From: Cytobacillus solani
Lineage (GTDB): Bacteria > Bacillota > Bacilli > Bacillales > Cytobacillaceae
Assembly (NCBI RefSeq): GCF_001420595.1
Contig: NZ_LJIX01000006.1
Location: forward strand, 1,677,361 to 1,741,360
Direction of reading: 5' to 3'
DNA length: 64,000 nucleotides
Both the position numbers and the translations under genes were made by a program. The notes beneath the pieces were generated by a model. The model had not been told where the DNA came from. It did no database searches and saw only the letters and a list, made by a program, of their open reading frames with translations. Shown one piece after another: positions 1 through 8,444 of this stretch. Numbering within the stretch: the first letter of the stretch is position 1; every line of letters starts with the position of its first letter.

Positions 1-1
1 T

Positions 2-1165
2 TTGGATCGATTTAAATATTTAAATGATACTTTAGGACATATTTTTGGGGATGAAATTTTAAAAAAAGTAGCGGAAAGATTGTGTGAGTTTAGGCATAAG
101 AATTATTCTGTTTACAGGCAAGGCGGGGATGAATTTATCATTCTTCTCCCGCATGCAGATAGAGGAAAAGCGAGACGATTTGCACAAAGTATTTTAGCAA
201 GATTTACTAGCTCCTTTTACTTGCATTCGAAGGAATATTATATTACCCCGAGTATTGGAGTGAGTATGTATCCTAACGATGGGAATAATGCGGAAGCGTT
301 AATAAAGAATGCAGATGAGGCTTTATTTCGTGTAAAAGAAAAAGGAAAAGCCCATTTTCAATTTTATCGTTCGGAAATGAATTCAATTATTAATAATGTT
401 GTTGAATTGGAGACATTTTTACGTAAAGCGATAGACAAAAATGAGCTAACATTATACTATCAGCCGCAAATTGATTTAAAAACAATGAAAATAACAAGCT
501 ACGAAGCTCTTTTACGTTGGAATAATCATGAACTCGGATTTATTTCTCCTGCTGATTTCATTCCGTTGGCTGAGGATACTGGCTTAATTATTCCGATTGG
601 AACGTGGGTAATTGAGACCGCATGTAAACAAATAAAGGATTGGTCAGATAAAGGTGAGAAAGATTTTAAAGTAGCAATCAATATTTCCCCTAAACAATTT
701 CAGCAGCATAGTTTATTAACGATCATCCAGAAAGCTATAGAAAAACATCGAATCCATCCAAAATGTTTAGAAATTGAAATTACGGAAGGGGCTATGCAGG
801 ATACGAAAGATACGTCTCCGATATTATCTGGCTTAAAGGATCTAGGGGTATCGATTTCAGTTGATGACTTTGGAACAGGTTATTCATCTTTAAGTTATTT
901 GAAAAAATTCCCAATTGATGTATTGAAAATTGATAAATCCTTTGTTAAAGATGTGCATGTAAATGAAAAGGATGCAGCCATTACTACAACGATCATCCAT
1001 TTGGGAAGAAGTCTAGGGATGGAGGTAATTGCCGAAGGTGTTGAGAATGATGAGCAGGCACAATTTTTATTAAATGCGAATTGCCATAAAGCTCAAGGAT
1101 TCTTATATTCAAAGCCGCTTCCTGCAGATGAAATTGAAAAAAATTTCATGAATATAAACGAATAA
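2..1165 (+). CDS. GGDEF-EAL cyclic di-GMP protein, 5' truncated by the window edge
   Basis: This is the C-terminal part of a bifunctional cyclic di-GMP enzyme. The visible part begins inside the GGDEF domain (DRFKYLNDTLGH) and carries an intact GGDEF active-site motif near residue 43. The RxxD product-inhibition site expected just before it is absent. An EAL phosphodiesterase domain follows from about residue 130, with EALLRW, the metal-binding DDFGTGYSS and a C-terminal EGVEN. Both catalytic motifs look intact, so either synthesis or hydrolysis is possible. The N-terminal sensor region lies outside the window, so the signal sensed and membrane attachment are unknown. The frame is open at base 2, and the TTG there is not a real start. 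A strong terminator follows. Confidence 0.93.
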   Translation: MDRFKYLNDTLGHIFGDEILKKVAERLCEFRHKNYSVYRQGGDEFIILLPHADRGKARRFAQSILARFTSSFYLHSKEYYITPSIGVSMYPNDGNNAEALIKNADEALFRVKEKGKAHFQFYRSEMNSIINNVVELETFLRKAIDKNELTLYYQPQIDLKTMKITSYEALLRWNNHELGFISPADFIPLAEDTGLIIPIGTWVIETACKQIKDWSDKGEKDFKVAINISPKQFQQHSLLTIIQKAIEKHRIHPKCLEIEITEGAMQDTKDTSPILSGLKDLGVSISVDDFGTGYSSLSYLKKFPIDVLKIDKSFVKDVHVNEKDAAITTTIIHLGRSLGMEVIAEGVENDEQAQFLLNANCHKAQGFLYSKPLPADEIEKNFMNINE

Positions 1166-1170
1166 TAATG

Positions 1171-1209
1171 AAAAAAGGAAAAGGAGCTTAGAGCTTCTTT
1201 TCCTTTTTT
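1171..1209 (+). terminator. Rho-independent terminator after the GGDEF-EAL gene
   Basis: An 18-bp stem (1171-1188 pairs with 1192-1209, one G-T pair) ends in a run of T. It lies directly after the stop codon at 1165. Confidence 0.88.
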
Positions 1210-1244
1210 GAGAAATAGAAAATATAACATTTTAAAATTTGGTA

Positions 1245-1335
1245 ACTGTTTAGCGCTAGCGGCCTATCGCCCATCAAACTTCAGATCTCCTCCAGCTTGT
1301 ACGGCGATAATCAAGGCGCTTGCGCTTTTCTTATT
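1245..1335. repeat. Degenerate intergenic repeat copy (family A)
   Basis: The sequence contains TAGCGCTAGCGG, CAGCTTGTACGG and CAAGGCGCTTGCGCTTTTC. The same kinds of segment recur in other intergenic stretches of this window (near 8.4, 20.0, 28.9, 34.2, 37.2 and 61.9 kb). Its right end overlaps the 3' end of ykuE. No ORF with a ribosome site is present. Confidence 0.5.
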
Positions 1336-2197
1336 TCTGAAATAGTGAAAAAACGGTTAGTTCAGGTCTACATAGAAAGCGAAATGGCAATCGGGTTGTC
1401 CCAAGCCCCCTATTTACATAGAGTGTTAGAGGTGTGCTGCCAATCTTATAAAATCCTTCGTTATAGTTCTCAGCATATGGAGGGATGACAAGTGCTCCCG
1501 CAAAAGGGATTTTTACTTGCCCCCCATGGCTATGCCCACTAAGTTGAAGCTGTATGTTATAGTTTTTCGCCTCATCAGCCAAATCTGGTGCATGTGATAA
1601 TAGAATTTTATACGATTGATCAGGAACTCCTTCGATTGCCGTTTGAATGTCAGGTTTACCAAGCATTGCATCATCTATCCCAATGACATAAATGCTGCTC
1701 CCATCAATTAATTTAATTTGTTGGTGGTTGTTTAGAAGTAGTTTAAAGCCGGATTCTTCAATAATAGACTTATATATATCTGTCCCATAGCCACCGTGAT
1801 CATGATTGCCATAGATGGAAAATTTTCCAAAAGGTGCTTCTAACTCCTGTAATAGCGGAATTATGATGTTTGCTTCGTGATACTGATTAGGTGTATCCAT
1901 TAAATCACCCGTGAAAAAGATAATATCAGGTTTCAGTGCATTTATTTTCTTTACAAGTTTTTTTAATTGATGTGCATCATATTGAAAGCCTAAGTGGGTA
2001 TCACTAAATTGAACAATTTTGAAATTGTTGAAACTAGATGGAATGTCAGGATTAATTATTTTATGCTGATTGACATCTAGTAATTTAGGTTCAATTTCCC
2101 TCGAATAATAATAGCCCCCAGCACCAAGTCCAAAAATGGAAAAAAGCGAGCCAATGGTTCTTTTCAAAAAGGACCTTCTTGAAATTTTTTTCGGCAT
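1331..2197 (-). CDS. ykuE: Tat-exported metallophosphoesterase (YkuE-like)
   Basis: Calcineurin-like metallophosphoesterase of 288 residues. The N-terminus has a twin-arginine signal (SRRSFLKR followed by a hydrophobic Gly-rich stretch), so the folded enzyme is expected outside the membrane. Metal-binding motifs are seen in order: SDTHLG near residue 66, FTGDLMD near 96, YGNHDHGG near 131 and SGHSHGGQ near 220. B. subtilis YkuE is a known Tat substrate with this architecture. The substrate is unknown; a cell-envelope phosphodiester is possible. It is convergent with the GGDEF-EAL gene and divergent from fadH. The ribosome site before ATG 2197 is only moderate (AGGTTGG). Confidence 0.9.
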   Translation of the reverse strand: MPKKISRRSFLKRTIGSLFSIFGLGAGGYYYSREIEPKLLDVNQHKIINPDIPSSFNNFKIVQFSDTHLGFQYDAHQLKKLVKKINALKPDIIFFTGDLMDTPNQYHEANIIIPLLQELEAPFGKFSIYGNHDHGGYGTDIYKSIIEESGFKLLLNNHQQIKLIDGSSIYVIGIDDAMLGKPDIQTAIEGVPDQSYKILLSHAPDLADEAKNYNIQLQLSGHSHGGQVKIPFAGALVIPPYAENYNEGFYKIGSTPLTLYVNRGLGTTRLPFRFLCRPELTVFSLFQK

Positions 2198-2382
2198 GTT
2201 ATTACCAACCTATCTAAAAAATTCATCTCTTTTATACTATCAAACTACGATATCAAAAAGAAGGGAGAAATTTAACAATCGTAAATAGATGAAAGAATAA
2301 TAATGAAAAAATAGTTCGAAAATTCATTACTTAATGGTAAAATAAGAATGAATAATCATTCATTTTTAAGGGGGCATGCATT

Positions 2383-3147
2383 TTGAAAGGGAAGGTTGTT
2401 ATTGTTACAGGTGGGTCAAGTGGGATGGGGAAGTATATGGCTAAGCGATTTGCTGAGGCTGGAGCATCTGTTGTTATTACAGGAAGGAATCTTGAGCGCC
2501 TGGAAGAAACGAAAAAGGAAATTGAAATAGAATCAGGACAAATTTTGGTTGTTCAAATGGATGTAAGAGAAGTAGAATATGTTAAGCATATGGTAACAGA
2601 AACGTTAAATACCTTTGGTAGAATTGACCATTTAATCAACAATGCTGCCGGTAATTTTATCTGTCCTGCGGAGAAGTTAAGTGCTAATGGCTGGAGTTCG
2701 GTTATCAATATAGTTCTTAATGGGACATTTTACTGCTCAAGTGAGGTCGGGAAATACTGGATTGAGAATGGAATGGAAGGCAGCATAATTAATATGGTTG
2801 CTACTTATGCTTGGGATGCTGGGCCAGGGGTCATTCATTCTGCAGCAGCGAAAGCAGGTGTTCTGTCGATGACGAGAACATTAGCTGTTGAGTGGGGCAG
2901 AAAGTATGGAATAAGAGTGAATGCGATTGCACCCGGCCCGATTGAACGAACAGGTGGAGCAGATAAATTATGGGAATCTGAAGATGCAGCGAAGAGAACT
3001 CTTTCAAGTGTACCGCTGGGTAGGCTTGGAAAACCAGAGGAAATTGCAGAATTAGCTTTCTTTTTATTATCGGAACATGCTGCATATATAAATGGGGAAT
3101 GCATTACAATGGACGGAGGCCAATGGCTAAATCAATACCCGTTTTAG
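2383..3147 (+). CDS. fadH: 2,4-dienoyl-CoA reductase (SDR family)
   Basis: Short-chain dehydrogenase of 254 residues that reduces 2,4-dienoyl-CoA during beta-oxidation of unsaturated fatty acids. The NAD(P)-binding TGGSSGMGK lies at residues 9-17 and NNAAGNF near 85. The usual SDR Tyr-x3-Lys is replaced by Ser-x3-Lys (SAAAK, near residue 163), which is the pattern of dienoyl-CoA reductases rather than typical SDRs. The start is TTG 2383, preceded by an AAGGGGGCATGC ribosome site. B. subtilis YkuF/FadH has the same position, next to ykuE. It appears to be transcribed alone, ending in its own terminator. Confidence 0.88.
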   Translation: MKGKVVIVTGGSSGMGKYMAKRFAEAGASVVITGRNLERLEETKKEIEIESGQILVVQMDVREVEYVKHMVTETLNTFGRIDHLINNAAGNFICPAEKLSANGWSSVINIVLNGTFYCSSEVGKYWIENGMEGSIINMVATYAWDAGPGVIHSAAAKAGVLSMTRTLAVEWGRKYGIRVNAIAPGPIERTGGADKLWESEDAAKRTLSSVPLGRLGKPEEIAELAFFLLSEHAAYINGECITMDGGQWLNQYPF

Positions 3148-3249
3148 TAGGAACAAATAGCGAATTTTATTTCTGACTTTTCCTACTATTTCGAAATAAC
3201 GAAAGCATGAAAAATAAACAGAAAAATTCATAAAATAGTAGTATACTTA

Positions 3250-3284
3250 AGCCGTGATGGAAATCATTCTATCACGGCTTTTTC
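3250..3284 (+). terminator. Terminator after fadH
   Basis: An 8-bp stem, GCCGTGAT (3251-3258) with ATCACGGC (3271-3278), is followed by TTTTT. It ends just ahead of the aspartase ribosome site. Confidence 0.8.
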
Positions 3285-3308
3285 ATTAACTATTTGGAGG
3301 ATGTTGAA

Positions 3309-4724
3309 GTGAGTACATATAGAATTGAAAAGGACTTCCTTGGTGAAAAACATGTACCAATCGAAGCATACTATGGGATACAGACATTAAGAGCAGTTGA
3401 AAACTTCCCAATTACTGGCTATAAATTAGACAAGGATTTAATTATTGCAATGGCAATTGTAAAAAAAGCCGCAGCACTGGCAAACGCTGATGTTGGCAGA
3501 TTATATAAAGGAAAAGCAGATGTGATCTGCCAAGCGGCAGATGAAATTATTACAGGTAAATGGCATGATCATTTTCTTGTTGATCCGATCCAAGGCGGCG
3601 CAGGAACTTCGATTAATATGAATACGAATGAGGTTATAGCGAATAGAGGATTAGAGCTTCTTGGCAAAGAAAAAGGTGAGTATTTCCATCTTAATCCGAA
3701 TATTGATGTGAATATGGCTCAATCAACAAATGATGCATTCCCAACAGCCATCCATATTGCTGTCTATCGTGCGCTTGAATCGTTGCTAGCGACCATGAAG
3801 GAAATGAAGGCAACATTCAGTGTCAAAGCAGATGAATTTGATTCAGTTATTAAAATGGGCAGAACACATTTGCAGGATGCGGTGCCCATTCGACTAGGTC
3901 AAGAATTTAGGGCATATACGAACGTAATTGAACGTGATATCAAAAGAATCGAAAGATCAAAGGACAATTTATTAGAAGTAAATATGGGTGCCACAGCTGT
4001 AGGGACAGGATTAAATGCGGATCCTAATTATATTGAAAAAGTTGTTCAATATTTAGCCGACATTTCAGGAATCCCTGTTGTTCCAGCAGAAAACTTAGTC
4101 GATGCGACCCAAAATACTGATGCATATGTAGAAGTATCTGCATCATTAAAGATATGTATGGTCAATATGTCGAAGATTGCAAATGATCTCCGTTTAATGG
4201 CTTCTGGGCCAAGGGCAGGTTTGTATGAAATCAATTTACCAGCCCGCCAGCCGGGTTCCTCCATCATGCCAGGAAAAGTAAATCCTGTCATGCCAGAAGT
4301 AATTAACCAAATTGCATTCCAAGTAATCGGGAATGACCATACGATCTCGTTAGCATCTGAAGCAGGTCAATTCGAATTAAACGTAATGGAACCGGTCTTA
4401 TTATTTAATTTATTGCAATCGATTTCAATTATGAATAACGGCTTCCGTGTGTTTTCTAATTTCTGTATTTCAGGTATCACTGCTAATACAGACCGTTTGA
4501 AGGAATACGTAGAGAAAAGTGTAGGCTTACTGACAGCAGTAAATCCTCATATTGGCTATAATATAGCTTCAGAAATTGCCAGAGAGTCTATTGTTAATGG
4601 AAAATCCATCCGTGAACTATGTTTATTGTATGATGTACTAACTGAAGAGGAATTGGATTTAATATTAGATCCTTATGAAATGACAAAGCCAGGAATTGCA
4701 GGTTCTTCTTTACTTGATAAATAA
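3309..4724 (+). CDS. aspA: Aspartate ammonia-lyase (aspartase)
   Basis: Aspartase of 471 residues from the fumarase/aspartase superfamily, interconverting L-aspartate and fumarate plus ammonia. The family signature GSSIMPGKVNP is present near residue 316, and TNDAFPT, GRTHLQDA and the N-terminal EKDFLGEKHVP are typical of aspartases rather than fumarases. I chose GTG 3309 because GGAGGA lies 7 bases upstream; an in-frame TTG at 3294 lies inside that ribosome site. The gene sits alone between two terminators. In B. subtilis aspartase is in the ans locus, so its place between fadH and ykuI is a local difference. Confidence 0.94.
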   Translation: MSTYRIEKDFLGEKHVPIEAYYGIQTLRAVENFPITGYKLDKDLIIAMAIVKKAAALANADVGRLYKGKADVICQAADEIITGKWHDHFLVDPIQGGAGTSINMNTNEVIANRGLELLGKEKGEYFHLNPNIDVNMAQSTNDAFPTAIHIAVYRALESLLATMKEMKATFSVKADEFDSVIKMGRTHLQDAVPIRLGQEFRAYTNVIERDIKRIERSKDNLLEVNMGATAVGTGLNADPNYIEKVVQYLADISGIPVVPAENLVDATQNTDAYVEVSASLKICMVNMSKIANDLRLMASGPRAGLYEINLPARQPGSSIMPGKVNPVMPEVINQIAFQVIGNDHTISLASEAGQFELNVMEPVLLFNLLQSISIMNNGFRVFSNFCISGITANTDRLKEYVEKSVGLLTAVNPHIGYNIASEIARESIVNGKSIRELCLLYDVLTEEELDLILDPYEMTKPGIAGSSLLDK

Positions 4725-4734
4725 AAATGCTTAA

Positions 4735-4770
4735 TAAAAAATACCGATACAAATTATCGGTATTTTTTAT
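4735..4770 (+). terminator. Terminator after aspA
   Basis: Stem AAAATACCGATA / TATCGGTATTTT with a short loop and a T run follows the aspartase stop codon. Confidence 0.85.
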
Positions 4771-4817
4771 TTTACATGCAAGGAAAATATCTATGGACAG
4801 TTACATCCCAAGAAATA

Positions 4818-4826
4818 TGTTATAAT
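4818..4826 (+). promoter_or_regulatory. Extended -10 promoter for ykuI
   Basis: TGTTATAAT is a perfect -10 with the TGn extension, about 48 bases before the chosen ykuI start. A good -35 is not obvious, which fits an extended -10 promoter. Confidence 0.5.
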
Positions 4827-4873
4827 TATACATTATTCTTATTATTCATCTTTATTTATGGAGGTTTATGAGC

Positions 4874-6097
4874 ATGGATGCACTGGAAATCCTTACAGAC
4901 TTAGATAATGTTTTCCCATATTTTCAACCGATATTCAGTGCGGATGAACATCGTGTCATAGGCTATGAAGTATTCGGGAGATATCAAGGAGAAAACGGAG
5001 TGGTTAGCCTGGGACCATTTTTCTTGGATGAAGGCATTCCGGAAGAGTACCGCCTTGAGGTTGATCATGTGGTTTTGAAAAAAGCACTGGAAAAATTTAT
5101 TTCCATTTCTTCAGAGGAAGATGTGCTTTTATTTGTAAACAAAGATGCGGATTTACTTATGTATGATAATGCTGAATCATTTTTATCGCTAATTTTAGAG
5201 TATCAAGAAAAAGGAATTACGCTAGATCGAATTGTTTTAGAGTCCACAGAACGTGCCTATAAGGGGAATATGGAGCATTTGGATCATTTAATGAATTACT
5301 TACGTACATATGGAATTAAAATAGCCATTGATAATATGGGGAATGAAAGAAGCCATTTAGACCGAATCGGTCAGCTTGCTCCGAATATTATTAAAGTTGA
5401 TTTGAATGAGCTTCGGTCAACTGCATCTGCTCATGTACTTCATGATATTTTATACACATTGTCATTAATGGCAAGGAAAATTGGTGCTACCCTGCTTTTT
5501 AAAAATATCGAAATGGATTATCAGCTGCAATTTGCATGGAGGAATGGAGGCAGGTACTACCAAGGGTATTATCTGCACAATCCCGGTGAGGAATTTGTTG
5601 ATCGAGATATTATGAAAGAAAAGCTTAGGGGGAAATGTCAACAATATATTACATATGAGAAGAAAAAACTTGAGGCTTTACATGAAGTGTCTGAGAAATT
5701 TAATGAAAAACTTACTCAATTTCTTCAATTGAAAAATCGTAAATTATTAGAGTACGAGGAGTTAATCAAAGTTCTTTCACAATATCTCAATGATGTATCT
5801 TTTAGGCTTTACATTTGTGATGAAAATGGATTTCAAAAATCTGCAAATATTTTTAAAAAGGATAATAATTGGATTGTCCAAAAACAATATTTACATAAAA
5901 ATTGGAGCTGGCGCCCTTACTTCTTGGAAAATATTATGAAGATGAGAAATGATAAAAAAGGCATTCTTTCTGACTTATACAGTGATATTGAAACAGGAGA
6001 AACGATTCGGACTTTTTCATATCCGCTGCAATCCAGTGATTATTTATTTGTTGATTTATCTTATGAATTTCTTTATGAACGGGAAGGATTATTGTAG
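4874..6097 (+). CDS. ykuI: EAL-domain cyclic di-GMP protein YkuI
   Basis: Protein of 407 residues, the length of B. subtilis YkuI. It has an EAL-type fold (residues about 1-250), a helical linker and a C-terminal PAS-like domain. The EAL motif reads EVFGR. The Glu of ESTE is kept, but the DDFG metal motif reads IDNMG, so the second Asp is Asn. B. subtilis YkuI binds cyclic di-GMP but has shown little or no hydrolysis, and a receptor role is inferred here. I chose ATG 4874 because the GGAGG at 4860-4864 is 9 bases away, whereas ATG 4868 is only 3 bases away. It is monocistronic. Confidence 0.9.
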   Translation: MDALEILTDLDNVFPYFQPIFSADEHRVIGYEVFGRYQGENGVVSLGPFFLDEGIPEEYRLEVDHVVLKKALEKFISISSEEDVLLFVNKDADLLMYDNAESFLSLILEYQEKGITLDRIVLESTERAYKGNMEHLDHLMNYLRTYGIKIAIDNMGNERSHLDRIGQLAPNIIKVDLNELRSTASAHVLHDILYTLSLMARKIGATLLFKNIEMDYQLQFAWRNGGRYYQGYYLHNPGEEFVDRDIMKEKLRGKCQQYITYEKKKLEALHEVSEKFNEKLTQFLQLKNRKLLEYEELIKVLSQYLNDVSFRLYICDENGFQKSANIFKKDNNWIVQKQYLHKNWSWRPYFLENIMKMRNDKKGILSDLYSDIETGETIRTFSYPLQSSDYLFVDLSYEFLYEREGLL

Positions 6098-6114
6098 TTC
6101 ATTTAAGATTAGGC

Positions 6115-6143
6115 AAGGTCCCTCTGAAGGGGCCTTATTTTTT
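6115..6143 (+). terminator. Terminator after ykuI
   Basis: A 9-bp stem AAGGTCCCT / AGGGGCCTT (one G-T pair) with a four-base loop is followed by a T-rich tract. Confidence 0.8.
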
Positions 6144-6301
6144 TGGAAAAAGGGCGTTTTTGTCGTATCGAAGGGGTATAGGATAGATAGAAGGATAATC
6201 TGTCATAATCTGCAGGATTAAAGCGAACGATTCTACTCTATTATTCGTGAGATTGTTGGTAGAATGAAGGAATAAGCAGCGGAAAAGAAAGGGAGAGTGA
6301 A

Positions 6302-6946
6302 ATGAAAAAAATTTTTCTAGCATCTATAACATGTATCCTCTTATTTAGTTTTATTTTTCCTTCTTTGTCACATGCAGACTCGCGTTTTTCGGATGACAAA
6401 TCAGTTTTGCAATTTTTACAGGAAGCGTTTCAGGCCCAAGTGTCATTAAGTGAAAAGTTTCAAAGCATGGAAGAAATACAAAATACTCTTTTTCCTTATT
6501 TTACAGAGGATTATACTAGGGAGTTTTTAGACGAAAATCTTGTTGCCGAAAATGGAAAATATATCACGTACGGTACAGATTTCCCTCTTTATTATATTCC
6601 ATTTTTCAGCTATACAGCCGAGACAAAGGTTATTAGGTCACAAGATCATATGTATATATTTGAGTTCTTCCCTGAAACGGATGAAGGTCCAGTGGGTTAC
6701 GAAAGTCATTATGAAGGGGTTAAACTTGATAAAGCAGACGAAGTGTGGAAGGTAGCAGAATTTTTAAATCATGATGTTCTAACTGAAATCATAGACCAGT
6801 CAAAGGAAGATACGACTCCAGTTAAAATGGATCTGGTTCAAAAAAGTCTGGTGAAGGCTACATTACAATTAGGGCTGGCATTAAATCCAATTGCGTCATT
6901 CTATAAATATGGAAATTCATTTATTGTAGCGCATTTAAATAAATAG
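6302..6946 (+). CDS. Secreted protein of unknown function (possibly DUF3993)
   Basis: Protein of 214 residues with a clear Sec signal peptide (MKK, a hydrophobic core, then SHADS near residue 26 as probable cleavage site). The rest is soluble and rich in acidic and aromatic residues, with no Cys and no catalytic motif I recognise. The general look (FLQEAFQAQVSLSEK, YFTEDYTREFL) recalls the Bacillus DUF3993 family; that assignment is from memory and tentative. Ribosome site AAAGGGAGAG precedes ATG 6302. It is convergent with the small glutaredoxin-like gene and shares its terminator. Confidence 0.75.
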   Translation: MKKIFLASITCILLFSFIFPSLSHADSRFSDDKSVLQFLQEAFQAQVSLSEKFQSMEEIQNTLFPYFTEDYTREFLDENLVAENGKYITYGTDFPLYYIPFFSYTAETKVIRSQDHMYIFEFFPETDEGPVGYESHYEGVKLDKADEVWKVAEFLNHDVLTEIIDQSKEDTTPVKMDLVQKSLVKATLQLGLALNPIASFYKYGNSFIVAHLNK

Positions 6947-6956
6947 CGAACAAAAG

Positions 6957-6990
6957 GAGAAGCAGACTTTCATTGTGTCTGCTCTTTTTC
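6957..6990. terminator. Terminator between convergent genes at 6.9 kb
   Basis: Stem AGCAGAC (6961-6967) / GTCTGCT (6977-6983) with a following T run. It overlaps the last codons of the minus-strand gene and should stop plus-strand transcripts. Confidence 0.7.
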
Positions 6991-7227
6991 ATCTTTAATA
7001 TTTAATTCTATTTTCAGCTTTTCTAAGTCGAAACCAGTAATCACTTGTTCTCCTATAACAATTGTAGGAGTGGAGTAGGATTGATAGGTTTCAATTAATT
7101 CCATCCTAGCTTTTTGATCTGTTTTAATATTTTTTACTTCATACGAGAATCCATATTCCGTTAAAAACCTTTTTGTAATTTCACAAGGAGGACAATCAGG
7201 TTGAGTATAGACAGTAATTTTTTTCAA
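6970..7227 (-). CDS. Glutaredoxin-like thiol protein
   Basis: Small protein of 85 residues with a thioredoxin fold. The redox motif CPPC lies at residues 11-14 (QPDCPPCEITKRFL), and the cis-Pro segment TPTIVIG plus the GFD of glutaredoxin/NrdH proteins follow near residues 53-66. It probably reduces a protein disulfide in the cytoplasm; the partner is unknown. The start is TTG 7227, with AAAGGA about 10 bases upstream. NrdH-type glutaredoxin is the nearest alternative name. Confidence 0.82.
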   Translation of the reverse strand: MKKITVYTQPDCPPCEITKRFLTEYGFSYEVKNIKTDQKARMELIETYQSYSTPTIVIGEQVITGFDLEKLKIELNIKDEKEQTQ

Positions 7228-7497
7228 AGCAGGTCAGTCCTTTCATGAATTATAATAGTGAAAAAACAAATGGATTTCAATGAATATCTTTCAATTTTAT
7301 AAGTATTGATTGAAAAAAATATGATCATTTAGTTAGTTTTTACTTGTATAAATGACTGCCATTAATTTATGCTGTTATTATTGGTATGAAATAAGAGAAA
7401 TGTCGAATATTCTGAATCGAATCTTTTAGGATAGAAACATGCCAAAAGAGAAACATAAACGTATGATGTTTTTGTTTTTGTTGAAAGGAGAGGGAGC

Positions 7498-7734
7498 ATG
7501 TCACAGCTTCAAGGTATATTAACACGATTAAAAAATCTTCAGGAACAATCAGCTAGCGGTGAACCGATGCAGCGTTTTTTTGAGGTGAATGGAGAAAGGA
7601 AATGCCAAGTAACATATCAGCCGAAAAGTGAAATGTTTGAGTTGGAAGTTTATCAAGATAAAGAAAAACCAAAAAGATATCAATTTGACAATATCGATAT
7701 GATTACAATTGAGATATTTGATTTAATTCAATAA
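7498..7734 (+). CDS. ykuJ: YkuJ family protein (DUF1797)
   Basis: Conserved small cytoplasmic protein of 78 residues and unknown function. It matches remembered B. subtilis YkuJ almost end to end (MSQLQGILTRLKNLQE, EPMQRFFEVNGE, FDNIDMITIEIFDLIQ). A strong ribosome site AAAGGAGAGGG precedes ATG 7498. It lies just upstream of darB/ykuL, as in B. subtilis, but ykuK and abbA, which lie between them there, are absent. A terminator follows. Confidence 0.9.
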   Translation: MSQLQGILTRLKNLQEQSASGEPMQRFFEVNGERKCQVTYQPKSEMFELEVYQDKEKPKRYQFDNIDMITIEIFDLIQ

Positions 7735-7745
7735 TAAAAATTTTA

Positions 7746-7773
7746 AAGGAACCTGTTCAGGTTTCTTTTTTTA
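7746..7773 (+). terminator. Terminator after ykuJ
   Basis: Stem GGAACCT / AGGTTTC with a four-base loop and seven T. Confidence 0.75.
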
Positions 7774-7886
7774 TTCATCACCCATCGTACAAGGGTGCTG
7801 TTTTTAACATTATAAGAGCAAGGAAAGGGAAATTGTGATACACTATATAAGCAGATAGAAAACATTTAACTGAGGAGTTTTCGGCG

Positions 7887-8333
7887 ATGATAAGTCTTCA
7901 CAGTGGGGAATATTTAGAAAGTAATATCCGACAATTTATGATACCTTCAGAACGAGTTGCCCATGTGCAAGTCGGCAATAATCTAGAACATGCACTATTG
8001 GTATTAACGAAAAGCGGCTACACAGCCATACCTGTACTAGATCCGTATTATAAACTGCATGGCTTAATAAGCACCCCAATTATTATGGATTCTATTCTAG
8101 GCCTTGAAAGAATTGAGTTTGAAAAATTAGAAGAAAAGCGTGTAGAAGAAGTAATGAATAAGGAAATTCCAAGATTGCATGTTGATTCATCCGTACAGGA
8201 TTCAATTGCTTTATTAATTGATCATCCTTTTCTATGCGTTGAAAATGAGAAGGGTTACTTTGAAGGAATATTTACACGAAGGACCATCCTTAATGAGCTA
8301 AACAAGCTTGCCCGTAGATTAAATAAGAAATAA
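7887..8333 (+). CDS. darB: CBS-domain cyclic di-AMP receptor DarB (YkuL)
   Basis: Protein of 148 residues made of two CBS motifs (about residues 15-70 and 85-140) with no enzymatic domain. It corresponds to B. subtilis YkuL, renamed DarB or CbpB. There the cyclic di-AMP-free form binds and activates the (p)ppGpp synthetase Rel and pyruvate carboxylase. The sequence shows only the CBS fold and the family match; partner binding is carried over from B. subtilis. The start is ATG 7887 after GAGGAG. It is followed by a terminator and ccpC. The ktrC and pycA genes in this window belong to the same second-messenger network. Confidence 0.88.
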   Translation: MISLHSGEYLESNIRQFMIPSERVAHVQVGNNLEHALLVLTKSGYTAIPVLDPYYKLHGLISTPIIMDSILGLERIEFEKLEEKRVEEVMNKEIPRLHVDSSVQDSIALLIDHPFLCVENEKGYFEGIFTRRTILNELNKLARRLNKK

Positions 8334-8340
8334 TACAATG

Positions 8341-8369
8341 GGCTCCCAGAGATGGGAGCTTGATTTTTG
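8341..8369 (+). terminator. Terminator after darB
   Basis: Stem GCTCCCA / TGGGAGC with GAGA loop, followed by a T-rich tract. Confidence 0.78.
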
Positions 8370-8404
8370 CAGAATAAGAAAGTATACGTTTTTCAAATAT
8401 GAGA

Positions 8405-8427
8405 ACTGTATAGCGCTTTTCTTAGCA
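8405..8427. repeat. Short remnant of repeat family A
   Basis: CTGTATAGCGCTTTTCTTAG looks like the two ends of the intergenic repeat joined together, with the middle missing. It sits between the darB terminator and the ccpC ribosome site. Confidence 0.35.
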
Positions 8428-8444
8428 TAAGGGGGAATGTTCTA

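Noticed and set aside
1297-1488. A 63-residue plus-strand frame
   Set aside because: It lies within a repeat copy and the antisense of ykuE, with no ribosome site.
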